Shown: one piece after another, positions 9,309 to 19,300 of the stretch
Numbering within the stretch: position 1 is the stretch's first letter
How the letters are laid out: each line of letters opens with the position of its first letter
Source: Branchiostoma floridae
Lineage: Eukaryota; Chordata; Leptocardii; Amphioxiformes; Branchiostomatidae
Length of the DNA stretch: 46,851 nt
Reading direction: 5' to 3'
Assembly: GCF_000003815.2 (NCBI RefSeq)
Contig: NC_049983.1
Location: forward strand, 13,054,179 to 13,101,029
The notes under the pieces: generated by a model
What the model was told of the DNA's origin: nothing
Databases searched by the model: none
Seen by the model: the letters and a program-made list of their open reading frames with translations, nothing else
Position numbers and translations under genes: made by a program

Positions 9309-9396
9309 AAGGTCACTTCCATTGCAGTAAGTCAATCCCACTCAGGTTGTCCCGCCCTAATTAGGGTGTGGATTTGTGTTGCCTAGGCAACAGCTG
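9309..9396. promoter_or_regulatory. Dense motif cluster: nuclear-receptor/ETS, homeodomain palindrome, RFX X-box, E-box
   Basis: Within 90 bp: AAGGTCACTTCC (9309-9320, nuclear-receptor half site overlapping an ETS core), the 12-bp palindrome CCCTAATTAGGG (9355-9366, homeodomain TAATTA core), the 14-bp palindrome GTTGCCTAGGCAAC (9378-9391), which fits the RFX X-box consensus GTNRCCNNRGYAAC at every position, and CAGCTG (9391-9396), an E-box overlapping it by one base. The cluster is about 345 bp upstream of the nested SANT gene's ATG. It may be an enhancer of that gene or of MAGI. Confidence 0.55.
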
Positions 9397-9424
9397 CAAT
9401 CCCTGTAAGGCAGTTGTCTAACAC

Positions 9425-9739
9425 TTAGGCGCGATCTACACACAGTTTTTCCCGATATCGGCGAGCCTACTACATCTCGCCGACAGCTTTTTTTCAGCGT
9501 CTAGATGCAACTACTATATCGCCATTACTATATCGGGAAAATTTCTCCCGAATGGTCCGGACCATTCGTAAGCCATCTAACGATACCTTACCGATACCTC
9601 AGCAGGGGTTCCCGACATGTTCGGCGGGCGTGTAGATGCTCCGCGAATTCGCGAAGCTCATTAGCATATAACTACAGGTTAACGCGGGCTCATTAGCATA
9701 TAACGCGGGAACAGCGACAGATTAGCGCGGGAGAGCAAG
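9425..9739 (+). promoter_or_regulatory. Harbinger-like terminal/subterminal sequence serving as promoter of the nested SANT gene
   Basis: TTA (9425-9427) is followed by GGCGCGATCTACACAC and then the palindrome CCGATATCGG (9452-9461), with related TATATCG motifs repeated downstream. A TTA target site plus a GC-rich end with CTACAC is the style of PIF/Harbinger transposons. A degenerate inverted copy (GGGCGTGTAGATGC) lies near 9626-9640. Two direct copies of GCTCATTAGCATATAAC (9656-9672, 9688-9704; 32-bp spacing) and the palindrome CGCGAATTCGCG (9642-9653) precede the ATG. Transposon origin is inference; the opposite end was not found. Confidence 0.45.
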
Positions 9740-10103
9740 ATGGCGGAGGGGAATGCTGGGCGCTCCCGCGGATCCCGTTGCACATGGAACTATGAAGAAA
9801 CTGCCTTTCTCATAAGCGTATGGTCTGAGGAGGAGATGCTCCGGCAGTTGGAAACTCCTCGGAACAAATTTGCGTACGTAAAGATCGTGGATAGGCTGGC
9901 GGAGGAGGGAATCATCCGCACCTTCGACCAGGTGAAGACCAAAATTCGTGACCTGAAGCACGACTTCAAAAAAACGTGGCAACACAACCACAAAAGCGGG
10001 AACGGCCGGCTCGACCCTCCCCATTACCAGGCCCTGAAAGAGTTCCTCGGCTGTAGGGAGGCCCTGGAGCCCAGCTCTCTGTTTGAGTCGACCGAAATCA
10101 CAG
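9740..10103 (+). CDS. Nested Myb/SANT-like DNA-binding protein, exon 1
   Basis: First of five exons (total 1554 nt, 517 residues) of a complete gene inside MAGI intron 1 on the same strand. Residues about 13-90 form a Myb/SANT-like domain of the type found in Harbinger-transposon accessory proteins and in proteins derived from them. Seen directly: the first-helix motif TWNYEETAFLISVWSEEEM, a middle helix FAYVKIVDRLAEEG, and the recognition-helix region TFDQVKTKIRDLKHDFKKTW. Such proteins bind DNA and, in Harbinger elements, help bring transposase to the nucleus and transposon ends. The ATG context (CAAGATGG) is good. The exon ends in phase 1 at ACAG|GTGAAT. No Harbinger transposase is visible in the window, which fits either domestication or partial loss. 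Confidence 0.85.
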
Positions 10104-10578
10104 GTGAATTTTGAATTTTCGGTGTTACTACGTAATGACAATTGTTTTTGTTGGGGAGGGGGGCACCACTTTTCCTGGAGGGGTGGGTGCCCCACGTGAT
10201 GTGTATTTGTTAGCTTCATTAACTATATGGAATAGCTGATTCAGAAAAATATTTTAAAAGTCATATGATCACAGACAGGAATATATTCATAACCCAATGC
10301 TAAATGCTGCCAATGAGTCTGTGTAAATGTATTTGTCACATTTCCAGATAAATAAAAAATAAATATTAAATAATGTAACGTTAATTACTATTCATGTCTT
10401 ATTTTTGTCTTATAACAATTGTATAGATGACACACATTTCGAGTGTGTATACCCTAAAATGGAGACATTGGTATTTTTCTGGGGAAACATTGTTACTGTC
10501 ATTTTTATTATTATCATATTATTGTTGATGTTGTCAAAGAATGCAACCCTAATGCATGATTTTTACATATATTACAAG

Positions 10579-10671
10579 AGTCACATGAGGATGATGGGAA
10601 TGGAGACTTGTCACCTGGACCAAGCCAAACAGAATCCCCACAGCCAGATGTATCCTTGAATTCTTCCACAG
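10579..10671 (+). CDS. Nested SANT gene, exon 2
   Basis: 93 nt, phase 1 to phase 1, acceptor ATTACAAG and donor ACAG|GTCAGT. It encodes an acidic, Ser/Pro-rich linker (ESHEDDGNGDLSPGPSQTES), low-complexity and probably disordered. The acceptor has a weak pyrimidine tract; other AGs nearby would give a stop, so this choice is forced by frame. Confidence 0.7.
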
Positions 10672-10986
10672 GTCAGTGTGTGTTCCTTACCTTTTATTAT
10701 TACTTTACTTTTCCATAAACAAATTGAAGATGTATGCATACAATTTCTATTTATAACCTATCGTAATATATGATACTTTTGATATTCCCAGCTTTAAAAA
10801 GTTTTTGCAAATAGATAGTATATAATTCCTCAAAGGCTTAGGGTAACTTAATGTCAATTTATTCATTCAAAAATTGGTCCATGACTATGCTGTTTCTAAT
10901 CTTAAATTACGCATTGTCTTACTTATCAGGTGTATTATGTCTTGAGGTACGTGCTGCTCATTCTCTGCTTCCCCTTTCCTCTATAG

Positions 10987-11205
10987 ATCTGGACACGTCC
11001 ACAGTGAATGCTAGCAACGAATCCAGCAACTCCAATCAGCTGGACATGTCGACAACGAATGCTAGCAACGAATCCAGCAACTCCGATCAGCTGGACACGT
11101 CCACAACGAGTGCCAGCAGCTCTGGTCAGCTGGACACGTCCACGAGTGCCAGCAGCTCTGGTCAGCTGGACACGTCCACGAGTGCCAGCAGCTCTGGTCA
11201 GACAG
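10987..11205 (+). CDS. Nested SANT gene, exon 3 (Ser/Thr-rich tandem repeats)
   Basis: 219 nt, phase 1 to phase 1, acceptor CCTCTATAG and donor ACAG|GTACTG. It consists almost wholly of tandem repeats: two 17-residue units containing STVNASNESSNS, then 12-residue (36-bp) units LDTSTSASSSGQ. The low-complexity Ser/Thr/Asn linker is probably disordered. Near-identical DNA units imply recent repeat expansion while the frame is kept. Confidence 0.75.
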
Positions 11206-11633
11206 GTACTGTGCTGATTCCTTAAACTCTGACAGGCACGACTTCTAATGACTTTTGTAGTTTTTTAGTATATCTGAGGCACAGTGTAATACTAGAATAT
11301 AATACTATTTGCTTGTACAATCTACATATAAATTGTATGCCATACAATATTGATAGAAGACACAATGAGGTGTTATATGTCTACTATGCAGCTACATATG
11401 TTCGTTCTCTTATGAATTAATGCCATGGTTTCTTTTTTCATGGAGATATATGTGTATATTTATCTCTACGCCTAGTTGTTCCATAAATTGTGTTGGGGCA
11501 TGACATACATACAAACTTACAAAGTCATACTATTATCGAGTTGTAGCATCAATATTTCAACATTTTTTTCTCTAAGTGTATGTGTTATATGTTAATATAA
11601 TGTAGTTTTCTTTGCTTTGTTAACAATTCATAG

Positions 11634-11711
11634 GTGGAAAGAGGAAAGCACAAGAAGATGGAGACAACAACCCAAAGTCAGCAAGACAAGAGGACAAGAA
11701 TGGGAAGAAAG
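11634..11711 (+). CDS. Nested SANT gene, exon 4 (basic linker)
   Basis: 78 nt, phase 1 to phase 1, acceptor ATTCATAG and donor AAAG|GTGATT. It encodes GGKRKAQEDGDNNPKSARQE and a Lys-rich end. KRK with the following basic residues may act as a nuclear localisation signal. Confidence 0.7.
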
Positions 11712-12108
11712 GTGATTTTACTATTACATGTATCATTGTTTTCCAAGAGACAGGCTTGTTACAATACTTACGGAGGTATTGTATTACCTACCTTGACCTC
11801 CAGTTAATTGGGGGGGGGGGTGTAAAAATGATGATAGAGAGCTGTCCTAGGCTCCTCTCTCACTCCATCTCTCTCCCTCTCTTGCTTGCTTGCTCTCACT
11901 TTCATAGCTTCTCAAGCCTCAAGCAGGTTGTTGATGTATGGTGAATCTACTGTAAAGCCTAAGTTTTACCCTTTACCAGTTTTTCCTTATTTGCATTTTC
12001 TAAAGGTTTAAGAAAAGTAGGAAAATAAAACCAGACTAGTGGTTGCCTCATGTTTAGAAAATCTTCATCCAAGTAGAATCAGTGTTTATTTGTTTTTACT
12101 ATGTCTAG

Positions 12109-12908
12109 GTTTTTCAAAGAAGGAGAGGAAGAGGAAGACCAGGCTGGAGACGTCCTTCTCTGAACTAGAGAAAACAATCCACAACGTGCATAAAGACCAG
12201 GACACAAAACTCATGGAGGCAGAAAACAAGAGGGCAGAGGACTGGAAGGCGCATGACCTGAGGGTCATGAAGATGCAGCAAGACCATGAGAAGGAGACCA
12301 TGAGCAACATGATGGGGCAGTTTGTAGCTATGATGGGCCAGTTCATGACCGCATTTGCACCGGGCCAACAGGGTAACTCTTCAGCTTCAAACCAGAACCC
12401 CCCCACTGCTGCCTTCCAGGGTCCCCCTACATCCGACTTTCAGCGCCCCTCTGCTGCTAACTTTCAGCACCCCCAGAGTTCGGCTTCTGGCTTCCAGCGC
12501 TCCCATAGTCCTGCCCCAGGTTTTCAGCACCCCCAGAGTTCGGCTTCTGGCTTCCAGCGCCCCCATAGTCCTGCCCCAGGTTTTCAGCACCCCCAGAGTT
12601 CGGCTTCTGGCTTCCAGCGCCCCCATAGTCCTGCCCCAGGTTTTCAGCACCCCCAGAGTTCGGCTTCTGGCTTCCAGCGCCCCCATAGTCCTGCCCCAGG
12701 TTTTCAGCACCCCCAGAGTTCGGCTTCTGGCTTCCAGCGCCCCCATAGTCCTGCCCCAGGTTTTCAGCACCCCCAGAGTTCGGCTTCTGGCTTCCAGCGC
12801 CCCCCCAGTCCTGCCCCAGGTTTTCAGCCCCCCCGCGTTTCTAACTTAGAGCGCACAGCATCTCCCAGTGAGGAGAATGCTTCTGAGTTGATCTACTTTC
12901 ATCTGTAG
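12109..12908 (+). CDS. Nested SANT gene, exon 5 (coiled coil and 20-residue repeat tail, stop)
   Basis: Terminal exon, 800 nt, acceptor ATGTCTAG, stop TAG at 12906-12908. It begins with a basic stretch (KKERKRKTR), then a long coiled coil of about 75 residues (from LETSFSELEKTIHNVHKDQD to MMGQFVAMMGQFMTAF), as in other Myb/SANT proteins of this kind, where it mediates self-association. The remainder is Pro/Ser/Phe/Gln-rich and contains six tandem 20-residue repeats (FQHPQSSASGFQ + RPHSPAPG). The open frame extends upstream of the acceptor into the intron but the splice signal and phase fix this start. No AATAAA was found before the Helitron-like sequence that begins within about 60 bp. Confidence 0.82.
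12462..12833 (+). repeat. 60-bp coding minisatellite, six units
   Basis: Units begin at 12462, 12522, 12582, 12642, 12702 and 12762, each exactly 60 bp, with a partial seventh. The units differ at only a few bases: TCC versus CCC in unit 1, CCC for CAT in unit 6. Other frames are also open through the array but are shadows. Confidence 0.95.
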
Positions 12909-12949
12909 ATCCTCATATGTTTACCCGAAGGTGTAAACCAGAGTTTTAT

Positions 12950-13901
12950 CTTCTTTGAGTTATTATATTTCAGCCATACCATAGGTATGGTGAAATATAT
13001 TGTATTCGGAGGGTTTCTTTCTTTCTTTCTTTCTCCTGTCAAATCTTCAAATCGAATCAACTCCGCCATTTTTTAACCGATTGACTTGAAATTTGGCACA
13101 AAGGTAGAGTAAGCCAATACCCCCAGGTGTTTTTTTCATTTTTTTCATATCTGCCTTTAAAATGATTTTATTGAGGTTTTTGTCAATTTTTATGTATATT
13201 TCGGGCTCCTGTACCCTGGTATTACAGCCGAATGACATGAAATTTGGTACAGAGGTGCCTTGATCATATGCTCACCTAGATTCAATAACAGTTTTGGCAT
13301 ACGGTACAACAAAATGCTTAATTTTGCGATTTTTGGCCATTTTTTTAACCAAAAAGGACATTTTTGGCTCCTGTAGCCTCGTTTTACAACCAAATGATCT
13401 GAAATTTGGTATAAAAGTGCCCTTCAATTATGTGCATATAAATTCAATAAAAGTTTTCCCATACGGTACAACAAAATACTTAATTTTGCGATTTTTGGCC
13501 ATTTTTTGACCAGAAAATGACATTTTTGGCTCCTGTAGCCTCGTTTTACAACCAAATGATCTGAAATTTGGTATAAAAGTGCCCTTCAATTATGTGCACA
13601 TAAATTCAATAAACGTTTTCCCATACGGTACAACAAAATGCTTAATTTTGCGATTTTATGGCTCCTGTTCCCTCGATTTACAACCTAATGACCCGTAAAT
13701 TGGTGAAGGGGTGCTCTAGATATCTATTCAAATGACCCATGTATCATTTTTGGCATGGACCACTTTAAAATGATATATTTGGGATTTTTTTGGTCATTTT
13801 CCAATGGCCAAAGGGGTCAACGACCTCAAGGCCTATTGTTGCATGAGGGAGATGGCTGAAATATGCTGTATTTGCTCTCAAGCAAATGTCGGCCTTTCTA
13901 G
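12950..13901 (+). mobile_element. Non-autonomous Helitron-like element with internal minisatellite
   Basis: The right end has the Helitron hallmarks: a hairpin ATTTGCT-CTCA-AGCAAAT (13870-13887) followed 14 nt later by CTAG (13898-13901) and then T. The left boundary is uncertain (about 12950). Near it lie a 7-bp stem, CCATACC-ATA-GGTATGG (12974-12990), and a (CTTT)n tract (about 13014-13033). The body consists of ~162-bp repeats carrying TTTGGCTCCTGTAGCC and TGAAATTTGGTA motifs. There is no Rep/helicase frame. It sits directly after the stop codon of the SANT gene and may have displaced that gene's original 3' flank. Confidence 0.6.
13200..13801. repeat. ~162-bp tandem repeat inside the Helitron-like element
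   Basis: Four units start near 13200, 13361, 13522 and 13656. The two central units are almost identical, while the outer ones diverge. Shared blocks include ACGGTACAACAAAATGC and TTTACAACCAAATGATC. Confidence 0.85.
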
Positions 13902-13942
13902 TTTGCTTTTTGTTTTTTTTGTCCATGGCAAAGAAACTTAAG

Positions 13943-14762
13943 AGTAAAGTTTATTTTATGTATTTAGTATATAGTATTCCTCGTTGGGAATTTGTTGCAA
14001 GGAACTTTATTCATAGTTAACTTACATGATATATAACACATGTTGCCACCGATCAGAACATGGGCTATGTACTTTGTGCAATGTAATGTCAAAGTCTACT
14101 TCTATACATTAAGGCAAAAACATCCCTTTTTATACAAAAATCAAAGTGTATCTTTATAACTCAGGGCGAAGAAAACATTAAGAATACTTTTGTAACTCTA
14201 GGTAAAGAAGAGTAAAGTTTATTTTATGTATTTAGTATATAGTATTCCTCGTTGGGAATTTGTTGCAAGGAACTTTATTCATAGTTAACTTACATGATAT
14301 ATAACACATGTTGCCACCGATCAGAACATAGGCTATGTACTTTGTGCAATGTAATGTCAAAGTCTACTTCTATACATTAAGGCAAAAACATCCCTTTTTA
14401 TACAAAAATCAAAGTGTATCTTTATAACTCAGGGCGAAGAAAACATAGTAAGAATACTTTTGTAACTCTAGGTAAAGAAGAGTAAAGTTTATTTTATGTA
14501 TTTAGTATATAGTATTCCTCGTTGGGAATTTGTTGCAAGGAACTTTATTCATAGTTAACTTACATGATATATAACACATGTTACCACCGATCAGAACATG
14601 GGTTATGTACTTTGTGCAATGTAATGTCAAAGTCTACTTCTATACATTAAGGCAAAAACATCCCTTTTTATACAAAAATCAAAGTGTATCTTTATAACTC
14701 AGGGCGAAGAAAACATAGTAAGAATACTTTTGTAACTCAAGGTAAAGAAGAATAAAGTTTTT
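13943..14762. repeat. ~270-bp satellite, three full units plus start of a fourth, running into the N gap
   Basis: Units begin AGTAAAGTTTATTTTATG at 13943, 14211 and 14481 (periods 268 and 270 bp; the difference is a 2-base indel, ACATTA versus ACATAGTA). The fourth begins near 14751 and is cut by the gap. Units are nearly identical. The array is AT-rich with no open frame. Confidence 0.95.
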
Positions 14763-14862
14763 NNNNNNNNNNNNNNNNNNNNNNNNNNNNNNNNNNNNNN
14801 NNNNNNNNNNNNNNNNNNNNNNNNNNNNNNNNNNNNNNNNNNNNNNNNNNNNNNNNNNNNNN
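14763..14862. other. Assembly gap (100 N)
   Basis: Exactly 100 N, the usual placeholder for a gap of unknown size. It begins inside a satellite unit, so more copies were probably collapsed or omitted. Confidence 0.99.
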
Positions 14863-15343
14863 CTAACAGGAAGACACATGTGCTACATACATGGACAAGT
14901 GCATTATTTCTGGTGAAACTTACTAAACATGTAAAAGCCACTCTGTTACAGCCTTAGGGTTAGGTTTCTCTGTGACATGTTGTAGGGATAGTAAGTTAAC
15001 TATTATAACTCAAGACTGTAAGACTGCATGTCAGAGGCAAAAACTCAATCAACTGGCTCATTCACTCACTCAACCCACTCCTTACATTGAATTTCAATGT
15101 ACCTGTTACAGTTGTGCGTGTTACAAAAGTTTGATTTGATTGCAAGAAACATGACAACACATCAGAATCTAGTCTATATTCATCCCTGGGGTTTTTATTT
15201 GGTTTCCCTCCATTCCCCAGATGTAGTAATCATGTAGAATGATGTATATTTACATCTGCTAGAACTGAGAACATATAGGTGAACTTGAGACACATAATAC
15301 CCAAGTCGATGAACAAAGCAGATGTAGAAAGTGGTAAATTATA

Positions 15344-16055
15344 CGTCCTGCCGATATATCTAGACTTCGCCAGAAAGTACCAGCAGACAGTTTCCAGTCA
15401 GACGCTCTTTCTTGCCAGATAGATTTAGACAAGGCTGGAGCCAAGTGTTGGGCGTCAGGAGTTCGCCAGTCACTGGAGGAATGCGGCTATGGAGTATGGT
15501 TATGTATGGCATTGTCCTCTACAGCACAATACAAATTCGTCTCAAATTATCAATTCTATCAATCAGCGTCTGAAAGACATTTATTTTCAAACTTATCTAA
15601 GAGAGATACACAATGACAACAAAGGTGGATCCGCTAAAAACAAATTGAGGTCTTACAGACTGTTCAAGTCCACTTATAATGTGGAACAACACCTGGATAT
15701 TGACAATATTCGATACAGGACGGCCGTCACAAAACTACGAGTCAGTTGCCACAAATTACACATCGAAACCGGAAGACATAACCGCACTCCTCTAGAACAA
15801 CGAATATGTAGATACTGCAATGTAGATAAGTTAGAAGACGGACATCATTTTGTAGTAGAATGTAGTTTGTACAAGAAAGAGAGAGCTGAACTCTACAGAC
15901 TAATAGAATCCATGTTCCCCCACTTCATACAACTAAGTAATATAGACAAATTTATATTCCTTATGAATCTAGACAAACCTTTACTTATAAAGCATATCTG
16001 TTCTTACATTTTCAATATCACAAAGAAACGAGAAGAAGCCGAATGTACGCAGTAG
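15344..16055 (+). pseudogene. LINE (non-LTR retrotransposon) C-terminal fragment, frameshifted
   Basis: The C-terminal part of a retrotransposon ORF2 after the reverse transcriptase core. The key segment has IETGRHNRTPLEQRICRYCN followed by a Cys/His pattern (C-x2-C ... DGHHFVVEC) and a helical tail, typical of the 3' ends of CR1/L2-like and related LINE proteins. The frame from 15344 (…KCWASGVRQSLEECGYG) is continued by another frame from about 15489, so a frameshift near 15485-15505 breaks it. Reverse transcriptase and endonuclease domains are absent, i.e. the copy is 5'-truncated. It is inactive. Confidence 0.8.
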
Positions 16056-16171
16056 AATACGATCCTTGAGTAGTGTAGATTCATTGTATCATTATATCAT
16101 GTTGTATCATTGGTTGTTACCTGTACTAAACCCAGTGGGTATGAATGTACAATAAAGGTCTTCATTCATTT
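16056..16171 (+). mobile_element. LINE 3' untranslated tail
   Basis: After the stop at 16055 follows a short tail with AATAAA (16151-16156) and a short CATT repeat at its end (about 16162-16171), as usual for LINEs that end in a simple repeat rather than poly-A. Together with the ORF fragment it defines the insertion 15344-16171. Confidence 0.6.
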
Positions 16172-16177
16172 ATAATC

Positions 16178-16377
16178 AGGGCTGTCTCCAGGACCCGTCC
16201 TTCCATCCTGGGACGAAAATTGAGTTGGCGGAAAGAAAAATAATTTTCGTTCCAAAAGTGCCATGAAACTGTACTTACATATATGATAATAAGCTTAAAA
16301 TGACATATTTAACCAGGAAAATCAACAACATGGGCTACCAAACACTGAGTGGGACAACTTTAACTAGAGACAGCCCT
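16178..16377. mobile_element. Short MITE with 11-bp terminal inverted repeats
   Basis: AGGGCTGTCTC at the left end and its exact reverse complement GAGACAGCCCT at the right end bound about 200 bp without coding capacity. It adjoins the LINE tail within 7 bp. I could not find a clear target duplication. A similar end (TAATCAGGGCTGTCT) occurs again near 23026, without its partner. Confidence 0.55.
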
Positions 16378-19300
16378 TTTCAACTATAATTCAGTACAAG
16401 TGTGTATCTACATGTAGTAGCTCAGTGGCATGACTGGTACATGTGGAGAAGGGGGAGGGGGGTGGGGGCACTAAGCTGACTTCTGGCAGCTGTCCCTGTT
16501 CTTCTGCACACAAGATTGTATGTAATCCAGCTCTTATCAGTTAATAACCAAGAATCAGTGCCCTTCTAACCCTTATAAGTAACCAGTTGTGCCTACATGG
16601 TGGGGACTTCGGAAATAGTCATGATTGATGTCTTGCTAATTGACTTGACATAAATGTCTGAGTTGGTTCAATACACAAAAGGTGCTTTCCTGCTCTCTTG
16701 CATGCTCTATCCCTACAATCCTGTTTCTGAAATGGTTGTCATCGAGATAGCTTGTGACTGTGAGATAGCATACAAGGGCGAACACTGCAGCAAGGTTAAT
16801 TGCCCTTTCTGTAAGATACCTTCTCCACAGATAACATATACCATGCTGTCTTCATCATTACTATGATTCCCAAATAGTGCTTTTAGTTTTTACCTAGAAA
16901 GATAAAGCAGCATCTATGGAGCACGCGGTAGCCTTTACTATGATAAAGAAAAGGCCATGCCGTAGTGTAGCCTATCCAGTACATTACACTGCACCTGCTA
17001 TCTCCCCTGTGTAAAAAGATTTTCAGCTAAGCCTGGAAGGCAGGCCATGGGGCCAGCACATGCCTTCAGCAAACTCCAGGATATTGGAACATGGTGTCCT
17101 GTATCAATTCTCAGGGCGAGTAATGTAGGTCATTCAGTTCCACATTACTGAAGGCTGAAGGTACAACATAATCCACTCATATTGAACCTGCTGTATCCAC
17201 GAGCATTATGCTCAAGGCTGTATCTATACAGGCGCCGGGAAAGCCAATATTCGCCCCTAGGTTTTGATTGATAACTGCAACTAACGGCTGCAAATGTCAT
17301 GCATAATGCCCAGAAAGGTAGCCAAACCATTTGCACTGAAGGGTAGTTTTCGTCACACACTTCCCTGTGCGCCAGCCTTTTATTTTCATCAGGAGTGTGT
17401 CAGACTGTATGTATGTACATCCAGCCGGCAGGTGCCATACATCTAGCCTTCACTGCAGTTAGCCGTTACCAGGCAGGACTGGAGCTTATTTGCACACTTT
17501 CATGTCCACTTGAGCAGGTAAGACAGTGTCAATATGAATCAGTATGGTTTGGGAGATCTCATCATACAGTATGACGAAAATTGTGATTGTTGAAAACTTG
17601 GCTTGTGTTACATGGTCTAGGTTGGTGACAGAATGAGTAAAGAGATAGATATCTGTAGAATTGAATACCCAGGTTTTTCCCTGAATACTCTTGTCTTGTA
17701 CCATATACCAGTTGAGCATTTGTTCGCAGCTGTCCAGCCTGTTACCATTTGTTCCTGTAATTTCCATGGCACTTGTTCACAATGCAGGGGCTCCTCAGCC
17801 ATCTGTTCCATGGGGAAAATGTGAAATATATAACAACTGACAGAAGGGCAGATTTGCTATTATGAGAAGCACCATTCTTTGTCATTGCGCTTCCTGTCTG
17901 GTAGTGATTTGCGGTGCCATGCCTGATACAGGTACATTTGCTGTGAGTGAGCGTCCATATTGATTTTTCATCTGCGCCACAAATGCAGCAGGTCCTATTG
18001 ATGCTGCTGGCAGGATGAGATGCCATTCTCCCAGGGGGTCATTTGTGGGAACAATCTGGGGCTTGGATTCAGGACAGACCAATTTCATTTCCTGGTTTCT
18101 ATGTTTAGAGCAGGAAAAGAAGAAGTGGAGAGGCAAAGTTGGAGCATTTATGAGTATAGCAGTGTATAATGTATGAGGGACCTGTTGGCAGACAGACTGC
18201 CAATTTTTATGTCCCTGAAAGCTGTGTTTTAAATCCTTGTGTTTTTTTTTCAAAATTGATAATATTGTAATAGCCATGATGGATAAGGCACCAAATTCTA
18301 CTATATTTCTGTATTACGTATCTCATTGTGAAAATAGACACGTGATGTAGATAATTCACTAAACTGCCTGGACTCACTGCTTAAAAATAGAAATGGTACT
18401 AACACATTTTTTTTCTTATGAAAAAGCCGCATTTATCCCCTTCATCCTAACTACACCTCTTGGTGCTATTACTCATGATTACATAAGTACTTGTGTTTAA
18501 TGTCAGCTCTTCTGGCAGTCTCTATACCCTTTGAAGAGAAAGGTGAAAGAGCTTATGTTATCCCTCAGGGATGAAGAGTTCCGTATGTCCTTATTACTTA
18601 CTGATGAAGATATACTGTCTGGATGCCAGGTTCATATTTGACACTCATTTTACTCAACCTGTTGGGAACCACTGACATTCAAACTGTATGGTGTTAGGTG
18701 TGAGGGATTGGCCACATCAGGCCAAGGGACGTCCTTGGATAGTCCCTACCAGACTAACATGCTGGCTGAAAATTAATAAAATTTAGAAACAAATACTGAA
18801 ATATTAAGAACATTTAATCACCATCATTTGCCTGCATTTCATAGGGGAAATGATGTAGCCTGGTAACCAGCCGTATTATAGCTCCCTAGTCTCTTCTGTC
18901 TTCTACAGTAATACAGGAGAGGACAGAAGCAACATGGAAGCTATGATATGGCTGGATACCAGGCTAGAAATGTTGTCACTACCACAGGCTCTCTCTCTCT
19001 CTCCTGGATAATGGTTACCCTAGTTTTGCTGAATTCTACTGTCCATATCTCCTTAGGAAGGCCAGGTGGAGGCTAGTCCTTTGGACATGCATTTGTTCCT
19101 GATTCTAAAGGGCAAGACTTGAACATAGAGTCAAGTTAGCTCATGTGCATGCATTTTTATTGTCAGTACCATAAGGTACACTTTACTTTAAGGTACAGTG
19201 TCTTCATCAGTGCCAGAAGAAGACACACAGACTCTAGAAGGGAAGAAAAGACAGAACACTCTACACAGAATGCTACATTACAATGTGAATTGATGGGTAC

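Noticed and set aside
9722-10219. 165-codon minus-strand frame over the SANT exon 1
   Set aside because: It is the antisense shadow of a well-supported domain-coding exon and has no domain of its own.
12355-12849. Open frames of 127-164 codons in other frames of the 60-bp minisatellite, both strands
   Set aside because: A stop-free 60-bp unit repeated six times opens several frames automatically. Only the frame continuous with the coiled coil has splice and domain support.
13200-13801. CRISPR-like appearance of regularly spaced repeats
   Set aside because: Units are ~162 bp tandem copies in a eukaryotic mobile element, without short direct repeats separated by unique spacers.
14679-14941. 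Minus-strand frames spanning the N gap
   Set aside because: They are open only because N codons are not read as stops.
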